Source: Chalara sp. BL73 (Eukaryota > Ascomycota > Leotiomycetes > Helotiales). Taken from it: a stretch of 64,000 bases of DNA. Below, one piece after another: positions 1 to 12,509 of the stretch. Under the pieces are notes generated by a model. It had not been told where the DNA came from, did no database searches, and worked only from the letters and a program-made list of their open reading frames with translations. The stretch is taken from contig CAKJVC010000124.1 in the NCBI GenBank assembly GCA_918026815.1, forward strand, positions 496,001 to 560,000, written 5' to 3'. A program made the translations under genes and the position numbers. Position 1 is the stretch's first letter; every line of letters begins with the position of its first letter.

Positions 1-514
1 ACTCTACCAGATCATAAAAAGGATGACGGGATAACCCGTCTACCTAACGATGATATGTATTGGACAGAACTACCGCCCCAACCAATTCAAAATTTGGCCT
101 CCCACCAGCGCACAGATGGAAGTTAATCCCAGTGGAGACGCGGACTATTATCAAAAGCGACAGTTTATTACTCTAATATGTCACAAAGCTCCGTAGTATT
201 GGTGGCCAAGATTTGGATTCTTCCCTAGCGTGATATTTTCTCCAAGACGTCTCACCTGTTCTGAAATGATCTCACGCATGTGGCACTTAGGCTTTGAAGA
301 CGCACATCCTGAGATTTACGAGTAGGTACAAGATCAGGATATATGGATGACTTTAGTTAGAGCCTCTAATAATATTAGAGCGTCAGTATCTACACAACAC
401 ATAGTACCATATGTTGTCTCCTAAGCATGGCTCTGTAATATATTTCTTTGATCAGCCTTCTCAGCACAGCCCAAATCACAACTTCGTGCCACCAACACAT
501 AAGCTGAATAAAGC

Positions 515-560
515 CATATGCACGGTAACTTTGTTGCGACTTGCAACAGATCCGTGCGAA
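515..560. repeat. Palindromic TTGTTGC-type motif, copy A
   Basis: Around 532-547 is the inverted repeat TGTTGC-GACT(T)-GCAACA. An outer CACGG/CCGTG pair lies at 521-525 and 553-557. A diverged copy with the same flank (a TATGCA-like start, then the core) lies about 200 bp downstream. The motif is seen directly; its origin is unknown. Confidence 0.5.
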
Positions 561-717
561 TATCTTTTAGTCAAGCAAATTAACAGCACGATTGGTCCGT
601 GATCTTTGTCTGATGACAGCTAGTGAAGCCACCGCATATTGCCCTACGTCAGCTTCTCATCGCGGCACATCTTACGACTTGTGTCACCAGATAGCTATGT
701 ATGCATAGTAAGGTAAG

Positions 718-760
718 ATATGCATAGCAATCTTGCTACGACTTGCAACGAACTTCTGAG
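718..760. repeat. Palindromic TTGTTGC-type motif, copy B
   Basis: This is a diverged copy of the motif at 515-560. It shares the TATGCATAG-like left flank and the core CTTGCTACGACTTGCAACG. The core-to-core distance to copy A is about 200 bp. Confidence 0.45.
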
Positions 761-2148
761 AGGCACTAAATGCTACGAAGCTATTGGGTGTTGTCTCTTT
801 TGTACAAAAGCGACATGGTTGAGCTATTCAACTTGGGCGGAAGAGAATTTATGGCACAGTTTGCATATTGTATCTAGACTCTATACCTAAGAATAATGTA
901 CGCGTGGTCCATGTTGAACTGCTTTCAGTGCATCAATACCCAGTTTCTTAAAATTGTTTTCAAGCTACTTGGTCAGTAATGGCAAAGGCTGTGATGATGA
1001 TAAGATGAGGACTGGCCTCAACAAGCACAAATCAATCAGGTAGTATACGGAGAACTCCTGCCCGTCGGTTGTACGCTCTTTTTCAATATTTCGTGCAGGC
1101 TTGATACATAAGCAAGAAGTGCATGTGCAGCAACATGGAAGCGACTGAAACCGACTCCCCGAGAAATTGGGGGGTGAACTCTGGCCAATATATTTGTGTT
1201 TTTTGTAGGGTTTTGGGGGGCTAAGGGCAGCCTTGATTTTGGTTGGAAAGGCATACACTTGCGAGGGTAGACCTAATATAGAAATACTATCGGATTCAGT
1301 GGCTGGTGCAGCAAAATCGAATTTGTTGCAGCAACTTGGTTACATAGAACAGCGGTATTCTGAGCTCATAACCATCTTTCAATGATCTCGTCTCATTCTT
1401 TGTAAACTAAATAGAACCTGCACTGGTCAAACTATGTTGCGACGTAAATTATACAATAGAGGGATCATTAGATTGAATGTCTAGTGTAGCATGAGTAGTC
1501 ACTCTATTTTGCGGCTAAGTTCAGCCGCTTCAGCTACTTTGAAAGGGGTGCCCAAAACGCAAAAGTATTGGTGCGCAGAGATACATTTGTATACACCAAT
1601 CTATGATATTACAGGCTCAATGGAAGCCCGCCTCTGAGGACTCTTGGCTTTGTCATTGGCGCTTTCCGGAATATAACATGTTACACAAAAGTTAGCACTA
1701 CTTTGGTATACCTCGCAAAAAACAAGACTTACCGAAATTGCTGAAGGTATGGATAAAACAGCCAAGTCTCATACAGCGTTCATTTCTCGACAAGCAGCGT
1801 AAGCAACGCCCCGGAGGATATTCTGGTACTACGGATAGGTTGCCCATATGCTTATAGTGCCGCAATGGCTTGCTTCCAAGGCTCTCTGCATATAGAATAA
1901 TATCGTTTGGATATCATACGTCTATCGCTGAGCAGCTCGTATCTCCCAACGTACCCTACACAGTGAAAGAAGCTATGTTACAAAAATACATACACTCTAC
2001 CCAGCATTATTAGACGCAGAGCACTTTAAGTTGGATCATTAAACCAACTAGTCTTTGTGTTTTTATCCCAGTATATTCGGCTAAAGCGGACTAAAGGGGC
2101 TAGACCAGCCAGCCCGTAGACACTGCACACAAAGTCGAGGCTGAAACC

Positions 2149-2195
2149 TATGCATAGAAACTTTGCTAAGACTACAACCTGCAATAATCTCGGAA
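2149..2195. repeat. Palindromic TTGTTGC-type motif, copy C
   Basis: This is a more decayed copy. It has a TATGCATAGAAACTTTGCTA left half followed by an ACCTGCAATAATC right half. It lies about seven 200-bp steps from copy B. Confidence 0.35.
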
Positions 2196-2765
2196 ACGGG
2201 GCTAGCTTACTCTGCGGATATTCGATATTTGAATAAGGGATGGCTTCCGGACAGGCTGCCGTGCTCGCCTAGCCGCTGCCTAGAAATTTGCTAGTCTAAT
2301 TATCTTACAAGCTCGAACAGTACGAGTGGCAGGTTCCTGCTCGCGACTAACTGTCAAGGAAGATGATGTGCCATTATTCACAATTACGAACCTCATCTTA
2401 ACGGGATCAGAGTACCCTAATCATCCTTGCATCCACTATGTGAAGCAGTTCAATCGTCATTGATTGATACTCTTTCTTAAGGAGCAATCAACAGCCCGTT
2501 ATGCTTGAAAGTGGACTCTCGAGAGCCATACCACATTTTCAACCTAGCTATTTGGGGAAAACCATCATCTCCCAAGCCAGAGCTCCACATTATGCTGCAG
2601 AGAAACTTTGGGAGACGTGCAACAAACCACCTTGAAAGCCCGCCTGTTCGATCGATTGGTGCTCCATGCAAAGCCTTCTGTATCTGTTGTTGACCACGGG
2701 TCAACCCCTTGAGCCGTTGAGACCGGCTTTTGAGCCTTTCAGGGATGAGGCTGCAGGAAGGAAAA

Positions 2766-2784
2766 TTTGTTGCGATGTGCAATA
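2766..2784. repeat. TTGTTGC-type motif, copy D
   Basis: TTTGTTGCGATGTGCAATAA is seen here. Its reverse complement matches the TTGTTGCACATCGCAA cores at 22.8-23.4 kb, which links the two regions. Confidence 0.45.
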
Positions 2785-3776
2785 AGCACCGTGTTGGCTC
2801 GGTTGGATCTGATGTGGACAACCTATCACAGCTTTCCAACACTTAGGGTTGTTATTATACACTTCATTGGCCCCTAGCGGCTTTATTACAACCTTGGTAT
2901 CGCCGTGGACCTACCGTTCACTCAGTTTTCTTGTTTTATGGTCGCGAGCAAGTCTCCGACTCATCCAGAACCGCGAGGATGAACTTCTTGCTCTGCGCAC
3001 CGAGCAATACTTGTCTCTCTTGTTTACCTTAATCAATTTCTCAATACTGCTTTACAGGGACTACAACACTGAAGTATGGCCCTCGTATTCGAATTCATAT
3101 TACCATTTGCTAGTACAACTCCCTTCAATATTTGCCCCTTAAACAAATTGCTGCACTCCTTGCCTTCTGCGAAGAGTACTATTAATTTACTACCTTGATT
3201 GAAATTCCGACTGGGCAGTATATCCCTCTTCTGTCGTCAACCGTGCTAGTCCTCCAAATGGTTTGTCGCAAAGGAAAGCCAAAACACTGGTATCTAGTCA
3301 GTTCATACAAGGGAATGTGGATGGAGGCGGGGAGACGAATCTGACCTTGTATCGCATCGCACACTTTGGATTCATACTCTATCAAGCGGCCGTTGTAACT
3401 TATCATGCCTACTGAACAGCAGCGGGCACGTAGGGAGGTCTCGGTACCTTATAAATAATCAAGTTCTTCCACTAGCTGTATCTGCGCCTCTAGTGCATTA
3501 CTGACCTTCGAGGCAATGAGCTTCCAAAATCCTTTCAAGAGTTAGCAACTAAGTACTGTCATACTATCTGAGCTGCTTCACTTCGTTGCACTTTTGAGTA
3601 AGAACTCCTCCGGCAACATTTGCATATCACCACCTCTCACCTTACACATCCATCAGCCAGAAACATGCGGAATAGTGTCCAACAGTGTGCCACCAGTACC
3701 AGTGCTAGAGGATTGATAAGGTACCTCTACCTTCTTCACAGGAGTGCCGTTCCTGGTAGTGTTGTCCTTTGGCTCG

Positions 3777-4808
3777 TTAACTCCCACCGCGATATACTTT
3801 GTGCCGCCTATCCCGACAGCATCTTAGAGAGAGGGAAGATAAAAAACTATGCTTTTTATGAGGCGAGTTCCTAGCGCCGTTTTCGGTTACAGGTTTCCCA
3901 AGATGCTGCATCGTGGTTCTTGCCCCTATGCCAATAGATCCAGCCAGCACTTTGGTCTTGATCATAGCATCATTCAAGTGCGCTCCACCAGCGCCGAGAC
4001 GTGTCCAGAGGGAGTGTGCATTCTTTATTTCATGGTACGCGATTCCATCCAGGTGGCTCTCAGGCTCCAATTGATCCCTTATGCATTTCATCATTTGGAT
4101 ATATTCAGAATTCGCGAAACACTTCTCACCCTCATCCCAGAAAAAAATTGCTGCCATCCATCCGGTCAAGATATAGCTTCCACCTCCAGAGTTGCAGCGG
4201 ATGATACGACAGGATCCGGACTGTCAGCTGTGCGTGAGAAGGTAGCGACCATGTATTTTAGTATTAGCCGTAAGCTCAGCCAATCCAGTTGGCTGCTTAC
4301 CGTACTCGGTCAACTTCTCTATGCGCCGTTGGATGTTCTCATGGTTACTCTTTTCCCCAAGGAGAGTGATGGTCAGGATGCCACGTCTGATTAGTTTAAA
4401 ACAATATTCGAAGTACTTTTGCAACATGCCCATCATTAGAATAGATGCAATGACCTGATCTGTGTTTTTTGTCGAAGTGAAGAATGGCAAGACCCACGCT
4501 CGAAGATTAGGATCTACAATACTCCATTCAATCAACACCGCCGCATACTCACAGCCTTTCTCTCCTTCGTGAGCTACAAATGATTTGCGAAGCCTATTGG
4601 AACCGGCATTTATATAAAAGCTGGATTGCGATAAGATAGCCAATCGGATATCTTATGGGCAAATAACAAGGCTGTGATGGCTGGTGTAGGCGTTGAAAGC
4701 TACTTGCACGAAACCATTTGATATGTGCAGGTCATACAATCCATAATCTGGTAATGATATCTGGTTTATTTGGTCTATCTCAGCGGCATCTTTATTGCAC
4801 TGTTCCAT
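3777..4808 (-). pseudogene. Decayed DUF4419 family gene
   Basis: A minus-strand frame from about 4808 to 3777 follows the fungal DUF4419 family along most of its length. The N-terminal part reads NGFVQVAFNAYTSHHSLV, then comes the ILSQSSFYINA block, then RKSFVAHEGEK. Next are DPNLRAWVLPFF, the MMGMLQKYFEY and ITLLGEK blocks, ILTGWMAAIFFWDEGEKC and finally a KVLAGSIGIG end. The frame is broken twice, by TAA at 4653-4655 (where the family usually has an acidic residue before DVW) and by TGA at 4224-4226. About 20-25 residues expected after the HEGEK motif also seem to be missing. The family's function is unknown. Both stops lie in the same frame, so the gene is recognisable but probably dead. 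It sits in AT-rich, gene-poor DNA. Alternative explanation: small introns skip the stops, but I see no good splice pair around them. Confidence 0.7.
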
Positions 4809-5564
4809 AAATCATAAGTCAGCGTTAATCTTGGTCTGTTCAACGATGTAACAAACATAGCTTTGAGATTATGGTCAGTTTGAAGGATATAATGTCTCTG
4901 AGCACTTTCGGTTTAGTACAGTGTTCTGAACATCAAATCCTGTAGAGCGAAATCTCGGATCGCTTACCTGCTTGTGAGAAGCGCACGAGACATTATTGAG
5001 CTCCATGAGAGGCAACTTTAATCATGATAAGCATTTTTATCAGTAGTATCGAGTTCAAACCAACATGTGCAAAAAGGACTCTACATCGCAAGATAGGATT
5101 ATAGTAGTCAATTAATGAGGCTTGCTGAAATCTTAATGTTGTAGTGAAATATAGCATTGGGCAAATTGCGGTTACAAGAAATATGCTGTGCCGCAACACA
5201 AGGAACAACTATAGTAAGTCTGGAGTAAAGTTTAGAGTATAAGACCACAGTTTTAATGTATTATAAAGACTGTATACATTAAATGGTTATCGCAATATAA
5301 GGTGTAATAGTACTTCAACAAAAAGTATTTACTTTTTGTCACGAAGGAAAACCTTAAAGTCGTAATCATTCCAAATCTTTGCACAGAGTCATTTTCTAAG
5401 AGGCATGCTCTACTAGAAGAGGGTTGTAGCAAATGTTTTATACTGTACGCTAGGACCCCAGGAATCCGAGCTTATGCTCCAGACTTACGTATATTGATTT
5501 TTGATTAAAAAAGTTTGCTTGATTAACATAAGGTACCATTAAACAAGGCGTTCAGGCTTTATAC
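4809..5564. other. AT-rich intergenic region
   Basis: This is very AT-rich sequence with no supported coding region. The upstream end of the DUF4419 relic may extend into it, but I cannot trace it past 4808. Confidence 0.5.
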
Positions 5565-6776
5565 TTAGGTATGATCACCTACAGCTCTCGTTCCGATGTC
5601 TTCGAACATCTCTTCAAGAAATCCTCTTGATGGAGATATGGTAGACTCATGGTCATGACCTCGCGCATTGATGATCTTCACCTCAATCCCATCCCCGGCC
5701 TTCTCTCTTGCCCAGCAATCCTCAAAATACCTCATTCCCTTCTTCCCAACAAACATATCATGCTCGGGTAGCACAACATTGACCATCAACTTTCTCGCTC
5801 CATTCTGGACTCTTTGCTTCCAGATTTCTGCAATGATCGTTACATACTCCTCGTAGTTTTTGCAAGCAGCCCAATTGACCTCTAGACTCGACTCTAGACA
5901 GAGTCGGATTTCTTCATTGGCTCCGAGGGTACTCTCTTCAAATGTTGATTTTATGATCAGCTTCTCCATCTCGCGCTTCATAGCCAAACCAATGCCGTAA
6001 TTCCTTACGCATGCCTCATCCCTTTGTTGGTGCCTTTTGTCTGCAGCTATTATCACGTGTGCAAACGCAAAGATTGAAGTTATAGTAGCGATTGTGATCT
6101 TGCTCGCCTGAAGCGCAGGCCGTGCATTTTTCATCATGAAACCAACAGTTGTGTTCCATTTATTGAGGAAGTGGTCGGGAAATTTTGCGGCACGTACCAT
6201 TAAGGCCACCGATGAGATTGACTGATGAACCCATGGTGAGAAGAAGGTCACCCTGGGATAGGAAGGGTCCAAGATATCCGGGTAGCGAGCCAACAAGTTG
6301 AGGGCATATATAGTTCCTGCACTTTGGCAGGCAAGTGCTACATGCTTAATCTCAAGGTGTGCCAAAAGGAGAGGCACGATTTCCAAAAATGTTGCGATGC
6401 GATCACACAGAGGGACCGGGGTAGATGCGCCGAATCCTGGCCTAATTTGGTGTTAATATTTATGCAAAGGATTATAACTGTCATAGCATGTTCAAACTTG
6501 TATAAGAAAGAATTCTCTGACTGACCTGTCTATGTATAACACCCGAACTTTATGTTTCTGGGCAATCCAGTCATGGAAGGTCGCCTGCCATCTCGTCCCA
6601 AACATTCCGCCACAGAACAAAATGGTCGAAACATTAGTGCCCTTCCTGGTTCCAGCAAGTGAGTAGCTGACTTTCAATGGACCATGTTTGCCAGTCGCAG
6701 GAATGGTAAATAGACCGTGATATTTGATACGAAGGATGAGCTCTATGGCTTCGATATCAAGGGTTTTGGAAGGCAT
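5565..6776 (-). CDS. Alpha/beta hydrolase, two exons
   Basis: Exons are 6526-6776 and 5565-6441. The donor GTCAGT and acceptor AATTAG join YIDR to PGFGAS, giving about 375 residues. The family-typical strand and oxyanion region reads FCGGMFGTRW. The nucleophile elbow is ACQSAGT (Ser about 124). A likely acid lies in LPEHDMF (about residue 312) and the likely catalytic His in ARGHDHE (about 346-348). It is probably a cytosolic serine hydrolase acting on an ester or similar bond; the substrate cannot be told from sequence. I chose the ATG at 6776, and an in-frame ATG at 6797 would add seven residues. It stands alone, with no co-directed neighbours. Confidence 0.8.
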
Positions 6777-6797
6777 GGTAATAGGAAGTGAACGCAA

Positions 6798-7994
6798 ATT
6801 CGAAATTGAAGGTCCTCGATGGCTCCAGCTGATTCTGGTGTGCGGAAGACTGCGCTTTTAAGATATCGCAGCTAAGGTGAACTTCTTGTGGACCACCGAT
6901 ATAATTGCACTGTCCGTTCGTGATTCAGACTATTCGTGGCTTGGCCAGTCAACATTCTCTAGGTGTAGTCTTGCTAATCCATGGTATGCATATTGGCAGT
7001 CATTAAGTGATAATATTCTGACTCAAGCTGTATAGGCAACTTTCGAGTATGCATGGTAGTATGCTTCGCTTTTGTATTCATATTTGGGCCCTGGTTCTAT
7101 GGCATGCTTAGCTTTTTCAAATCTCATGCATCCTTTCTTTGTGAATTCCTGGGACTACATGCTAGACTATATACCCAACATTATCTATGCCCATGACAAA
7201 AGAATACCACTATTGTCAACGGGAGATTAGAGAAGGATCACTAGACTTACTAAAGAGAATAATCTTTATTATATAGAGTCCAAATATGCCACTACCTATC
7301 TCTAGAGGAATAATGGACTATGAGTAGTTCTAGTTCCATAACTTGCGGCCCATGTAGCGATTCAAAGGAGCTTGTTCTCCTTGTCATCAATCCTATTCAG
7401 TATTGGTTCTTATTCCAAATTGCATACTCATACAGCGCAATTAAGGAGAAGCACTAACTTACACTCGGGAGAGTCTTTGCACAAATCATCTCACATTAAT
7501 GTGGACGAGGTATTGAGCGAGGCTGATACCAACAGCAAAAGAAGTGCTCATGCCACAAAGGAACGCATACAGAAGCAGAAACACTATAAGCAAATGTAGA
7601 TGTATCACTGTGCACAAATAAGACAGGTACGGATGAACAAAAGACCAAAGCACAACAAGAACAGCGTGTTAGGAGCTGCAATAATGGCCATCTTAAGGTG
7701 GTTCATGTCCTTCTTGCAGTCCTCCGAGCTCATCCTTAGAACTTTAAATATTTACCGTGTGGCTTGAAATAGTAGGTTACGTACTATTTTGAAGAGACTG
7801 GCATAAGGTTCAGCATTTCTTTTCTGATAGCGGTCATGATTGATTCATCATATCTTCTCTAGACGAAGTAGGTGGGGCCGCATCGTCCGCCTCACCCTTA
7901 CAACTTTATTTAGCGTGTCTGCAAACCTCAAGACGATGACCAGACACCTCAACTCATCTCGAATCCTGAGCCTTCCTACGAATCGAAGGTCAAG
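6798..7994. other. Intergenic region
   Basis: This stretch is AT-rich on the left with CT-rich patches nearer the bL21m start. It has no supported gene. The open frame at 7372-7599 has no recognisable protein character. Confidence 0.5.
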
Positions 7995-8773
7995 ATGTTT
8001 AGCAGGTCACTACGGAGGTCCATACTGGACAGCAAGCCCTCCCAGTTAGCGCTGCCTCCAGCCTTCCTCCTCCCAATCCGCGCCAGATTCTTCAACACCA
8101 CCCAGCAGCATATCGAATCGCCGCCAGATGCTGCCATTACAACCCCAAGCCCCTCACCCCTCTCCTCATCATTGCAAGAGAAAGCATACAGGCCAATGCT
8201 ACCCAAAGTCCCCTTAGCACCACCACCGCCTACAACACCCCTCAACATCTCCACGTCAATCACCAAAATGCTCCCCCTCCTCGCAGCGCAACCCTCACAC
8301 TACATCAGCGCACATATCCACGGCCGTCCCTACCTCGTCACAGCAGGTGACATCGTGCGGCTCCCTTTCCTAATGCCCGGCGTTTCGCCCGGGGACATTC
8401 TACGCCTAAATCGAGCATCGAGTTTAGGTTCTAGGGATTATACGTTGAAGGGGGCACCATATCTAGATGAGAGGTTATTTGTGTGCAGGGCGCGGGTCAT
8501 GGGAACAGAGTCGGAGCCAATGAGAACTAAGGAGAAGAAGAAGCGGCGGAATCGAAGGTTGAGAACGGTACAGAGCAAGCATAGGTTTACGATATTGAGA
8601 ATTTCTGAGGTAAGCACCTTTCATTGATCCTGCCCATTTATTATTGATGATTGTGGACTCCTCGTTGTATGCATTATATGATATCAAATTCTTTTCCACA
8701 CACTGGCCATCCGCTAACCACCAGATCTATTTAGGTGAAGGTAAATGACCTAGAGGACATTCAAGGGCAGTGA
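7995..8773 (+). CDS. Mitochondrial ribosomal protein bL21m (MRPL49/L21)
   Basis: Exons are 7995-8609 and 8735-8773. The intron starts GTAAGC, has a GCTAAC branch site and ends TTTAG; the short second exon supplies the VKVNDLEDIQGQ end. The product of 217 residues is a component of the large mitochondrial ribosomal subunit. The N-terminus is Arg- and Ser-rich, as expected of a mitochondrial import signal (FSRSLRRS). A low-complexity Pro/Ser linker follows. From about residue 110 comes the L21 fold, with TAGDIVRLPFLMPGVSPGD, LGSRDYTLKG and the basic EKKKRRNRR run. The match to the fungal family is strong across the C-terminal half. Confidence 0.92.
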
Positions 8774-9275
8774 GCGATTAGAAATAAGAATGGTAGAGGT
8801 TGCCCGTGTATTGTATATTCAGGAAAACCATGCACAGAGTATTCGTTGGCACAATGTATCATATGAAGTGTATTATCTGGAAAATGGAGCTAAGATCAGA
8901 GCCATAGTCAAAGGCTCATATTCAGGCCAGGCAGTGTATCACATCTCGGCGTTATCTTCAATGCTAAATCTGCACTATATGCGTGTTCTCTAATTTTGAT
9001 TTCGATGAATATCATGTCTCAAGAGCGGCAGTTGCTTTTGATTTATTCGAAATTCCTATTGGATTCAGGCTGAACCTCGCCACCAGTCCCAATGATATAT
9101 TAGCATCTATCACCAGGATTTCTATGCCGAAACGATGGCAAAAAAAAAAACTACTCCAAATGTATTGTTTATTATAGATCATTCCCCCCCCCCTAGCCTG
9201 ATCGTAATCTCATATTCTCCCACACACATAATCACCACCTCGAAGTTCCTCACTCTAAGACATCAGTTGCATCAG
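8774..9275. other. Convergent intergenic region
   Basis: This region lies between the 3' ends of bL21m and the minus-strand gene that follows. It contains an A10 run near 9139 and a C9 run near 9184. No gene is supported. Confidence 0.5.
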
Positions 9276-12226
9276 CTATCCTGGCCGAGCTCTGAAACTA
9301 ACATGTCGAGTATAGTTATGGGAGGAATTTTTCTGCTCTGCTATTAGACGTGGAACCAGAGCTCCTGGTTCTTGATTATAGAATGGGTAGTATGTTGATG
9401 GTCGCATGTGCGAGTCTCCACGTACTACGCCGGGCCAATCATTGGGCTGCCCTGGTTGAGATGCATATGAATGCCGAGGACTTGTTGACTGTCGATTTAA
9501 GTTTGATCGTGATATTGATTCCGTTGACGAAGAAGATCTTGAAGATCCTTGACTGTGGATTCGTTTTGATTTAACAATGGAGCGTATCGGTGATCTTCTG
9601 CTGGTGTTCTTGTTTTGTGTTGAACCTCTATCTCCTTTATCAATTCTGGCTTCCTCGCAAGACTTTATTACAGTCTTCTGGGTCGAATATTGATTATGAA
9701 TAGGCTCATCTGCCCATGAACCTATAAGCAAATCCAGATCTAGACTACACGCAGAGGGAGTTGGAGGCGCAAAATAGATATTACGGTTAGGAGGGCAATC
9801 TATCGTTGTCAGTAACACCTCAACCTTACAAATTAAATATTACTCACAGGCTTCTTGATATTGAATTTCGCTATCGTTGAAATCTGAAGGTAGTGTTTCG
9901 ACCCGAGAATGATGAAATTGTTCTTCAGACTCCTGCGACAGCATCTCCATTTCATGGCTCCGATATGTCTCAGGATGAGGCTGTCGAGCATTCTGGTCTG
10001 CTTCTTGATAGAGCTCATCTCTTACCCAATCATCTTGATAATATGCATAATCACTGGCCGTAGCTCTATGCACGGAGACACTGTGTTGAGATCCACCGTG
10101 AGAGGTTTCGACTTTACCTTCTGCATCTTCGTGCCCAAGATCTCTCTTATCTTGCTGAGAGGTCTGTGTTGCGTTGGAGAAAGTTATTAGTTTGGGACAT
10201 AGGTTTATGAAGTGAATGTAGTAGAGTGCCTGATTTTAGCTTACCAGATACATATGTCCCACCTGCTGTTCATCTGGCATTTCCCAGTCATGGTGCTTTC
10301 GATAAGTATCCTCGGGGTTGCTGTTGGACTTTCGTTTAGGTTGAAATGTCCATGTTTCTGTGACTCGCACACCTTGACCCGGCCGAGGATTGATAAGATG
10401 TGGCTTCTCCCATGGTGGCAGAGTGCCTGGACTGTAGAAATACGCCGTTAGTAAACATAATAGAAGTTCTACGTCTATGCCTCGTAATACTATTGACTTG
10501 GGGTGTATGGTAATACTTACTTGTCTAGATATAAGCGTTCATACCGTCGTCGCTCTGACCGAGAAGAGCTTCTAGATTCGAAATTATCATCTTTGCTCGA
10601 TTTGTCCCGAATATCAGCGCTGGGTGCCCTGGAAGAAACAGCGGAGACTGCGGCATCTCTCTGACTTCGATTCTCACCGCGCCGTCTGATAGGCGACAGT
10701 GGGCTGTTACGAGAAATATCTTTAGATCGCTGCCCTTCATGAAATATCTTGATTGGTATTTCGTAAGTCTCCTCCACCACTGTTGAAGCGTGCGGCTTTT
10801 GGTAGTCTAACCCGTTAATTGAGTGTGAAAATGATTGCTCTGCAAGCTCCGAAGATTCTCTGTGCAAACGAGGGCTTCCTTTGGAGTTCGGCTTTTGACC
10901 AGATATGTCTGATACTATAGGGATTGATGTTTAGCAATATGGTTTTGTGTACTTTTCAATATTATAAATGCTGCTTACCATTTCCTACGAAGACATATTC
11001 TCCACCTGGAATACGCTTATCCTTCCTCTTCAATGACTGCAAATGGTCCTTGGAATTTCGAGATGTTTCATCTTCGACATGCTGGCCTTCAATAGGAATG
11101 ATATCCTCAGGTCTGAGCAGCCTGACTAACTTGACTTTCTGGCGATTGTTAATCTCCTCCACCCTGTATGGAGATTTTATGGCTCTTGCATGCTTGACTT
11201 GAGAGGAGGTTTGCTTTGGCAGTTCGGTAGATTTAGTTAATTCTACATCATAGGCATCTCCAATATCACTAACTGACTTTTTCTATAATAATATTAGAAT
11301 GGTTGGTCAATGTAGTGAGTATATCATACTTCAGAACGCCTGTGATCTCTCTCTTTCTTATGCTTCCTGCCATCAGCCATTGATTCTTCGCTGCTCGTGG
11401 AACTTGCATCTTTCTGGCATTTTCTGCAGAATGCCGGAGTGGGCGGTTCGCCAAGCTTAATAGGATTCTCAAGATGGTATTTCGTAGACCTGATCTGTCC
11501 ACAACCTGCGCATACGTGCTTCACAATCGGAATTGTAGTTCTGACTGGCACACCACCATCCTTACTGCTTACAGAAGCAGTTTCAACCCGTGCACTCTCT
11601 TTCTTTCCTCTGACAGCAGCATGGATATGGGCATCGATTTTCTTCAGTTCCTCGATTTCCTCTTTTGTTGGAGGCCTCGTTGGCTCGACCGTATACTTCG
11701 TAGGCTCGAATGGTTTGGGTTGACAGCAGTACATACGCGGCTGCTGCGCCAGAGCTACTGGCGCTGCTAATTGGCCTGCTATGTCTTGAGGTGAAGGAAG
11801 TGGCCGAAGACACATTTGCGGCAAGGGTGAGGGATACATGAGCTGCTGCTGACCTGTTTGCGGGACATATGGGACTCCGCCAATCATTATAGGAACGAGG
11901 GGGGCGATCTTCTCCTCAGATTTTGTTTTCTTTGGAATAACCTTAGTATTCATCCCAAAAGACGCTGAAAGCAGATCAATAGATTTTCTTGCAAGCCTCG
12001 GTTTCTTGTCGCGTGCCATTACAAGCTTGCCATTGACCTTTGTAAGGTATGGATGGCCAGGTGGCAGGAATATCTTGTCGTCAGAGCTTGAGTTACGTCT
12101 ACCGTTGTCTTTCCTGGCTCTACCCTTAAGGGAGGAACTGTATTCGTACAAGTTAAAAGGCAACCCAGACTGTGCGAGAGGTGTAAATCTTACATGGTCA
12201 TCAACATCTTGATATACTATCCACAA
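9276..12226 (-). CDS. Unrecognised large fungal protein with two CxxC pairs
   Basis: I do not recognise a function. Six exons join in one frame: about 12226-11330, 11282-10979, 10914-10521, 10431-10245, 10163-9848 and 9799-9276. All introns are GT..AG and 44-90 bases, giving about 874 residues. The first exon encodes DDHVRFTPLAQSGLPFN near the start. It ends with a likely zinc-binding segment of two CxxC pairs (HVCAGCGQIRS and AFCRKCQKD). A basic or Ser-rich, probably disordered region follows with RS-like clusters and PGTLPPWEKPHLINPRPGQG. The C-terminus is Gln/Ser-rich. I cannot find an ATG that opens the first exon in frame, so the 5' end is unresolved. A GTAAGT donor at about 12426 on this strand suggests an upstream exon. 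Nuclear or cytoskeletal scaffold roles are possible but unsupported. Confidence 0.65.
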
Positions 12227-12452
12227 TCGCGATTGTTATGTTCCTACGTGATTGTTAATGTTTAGGGAAAGAGCCTCGTTGCGTGTTGGATATTAAGCCC
12301 CTAGCCAAGTATTGAATGGTACCTTTCTGCTGGTGAATTTTAATGTAAATTGAGTGGTAAAAGATGAGAATGAGGCTGCCGCGCTCTTTCTGTTTTGGTC
12401 GACTTGTATTCACCTTTGGTAACCACTTACAGCCGGCGCTGTTAAATAGATT

Positions 12453-12458
12453 CACGTG
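12453..12458. promoter_or_regulatory. CACGTG palindrome, upstream of CxxC-pair gene
   Basis: A CACGTG hexamer, as bound by bHLH factors of the Cbf1 kind, lies just upstream of the first exon. A TATATAA-like element on the minus strand is near 12510. Binding is inference. Confidence 0.35.
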
Positions 12459-12509
12459 AAGAGTCTAACTAACAAGAGCAATTCGATATGAAGGAAGCTC
12501 TTATATATC

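Larger units (their letters stand above)
1..3776. other. Gene-poor AT-rich region with motif copies
   Basis: No open frame here resembles a known protein, and the longest frames are low-complexity or have shadow composition. The region does carry several copies of a TTGTTGCGACTTGCAACA-like motif, described separately. Nothing else is supported. Confidence 0.6.
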
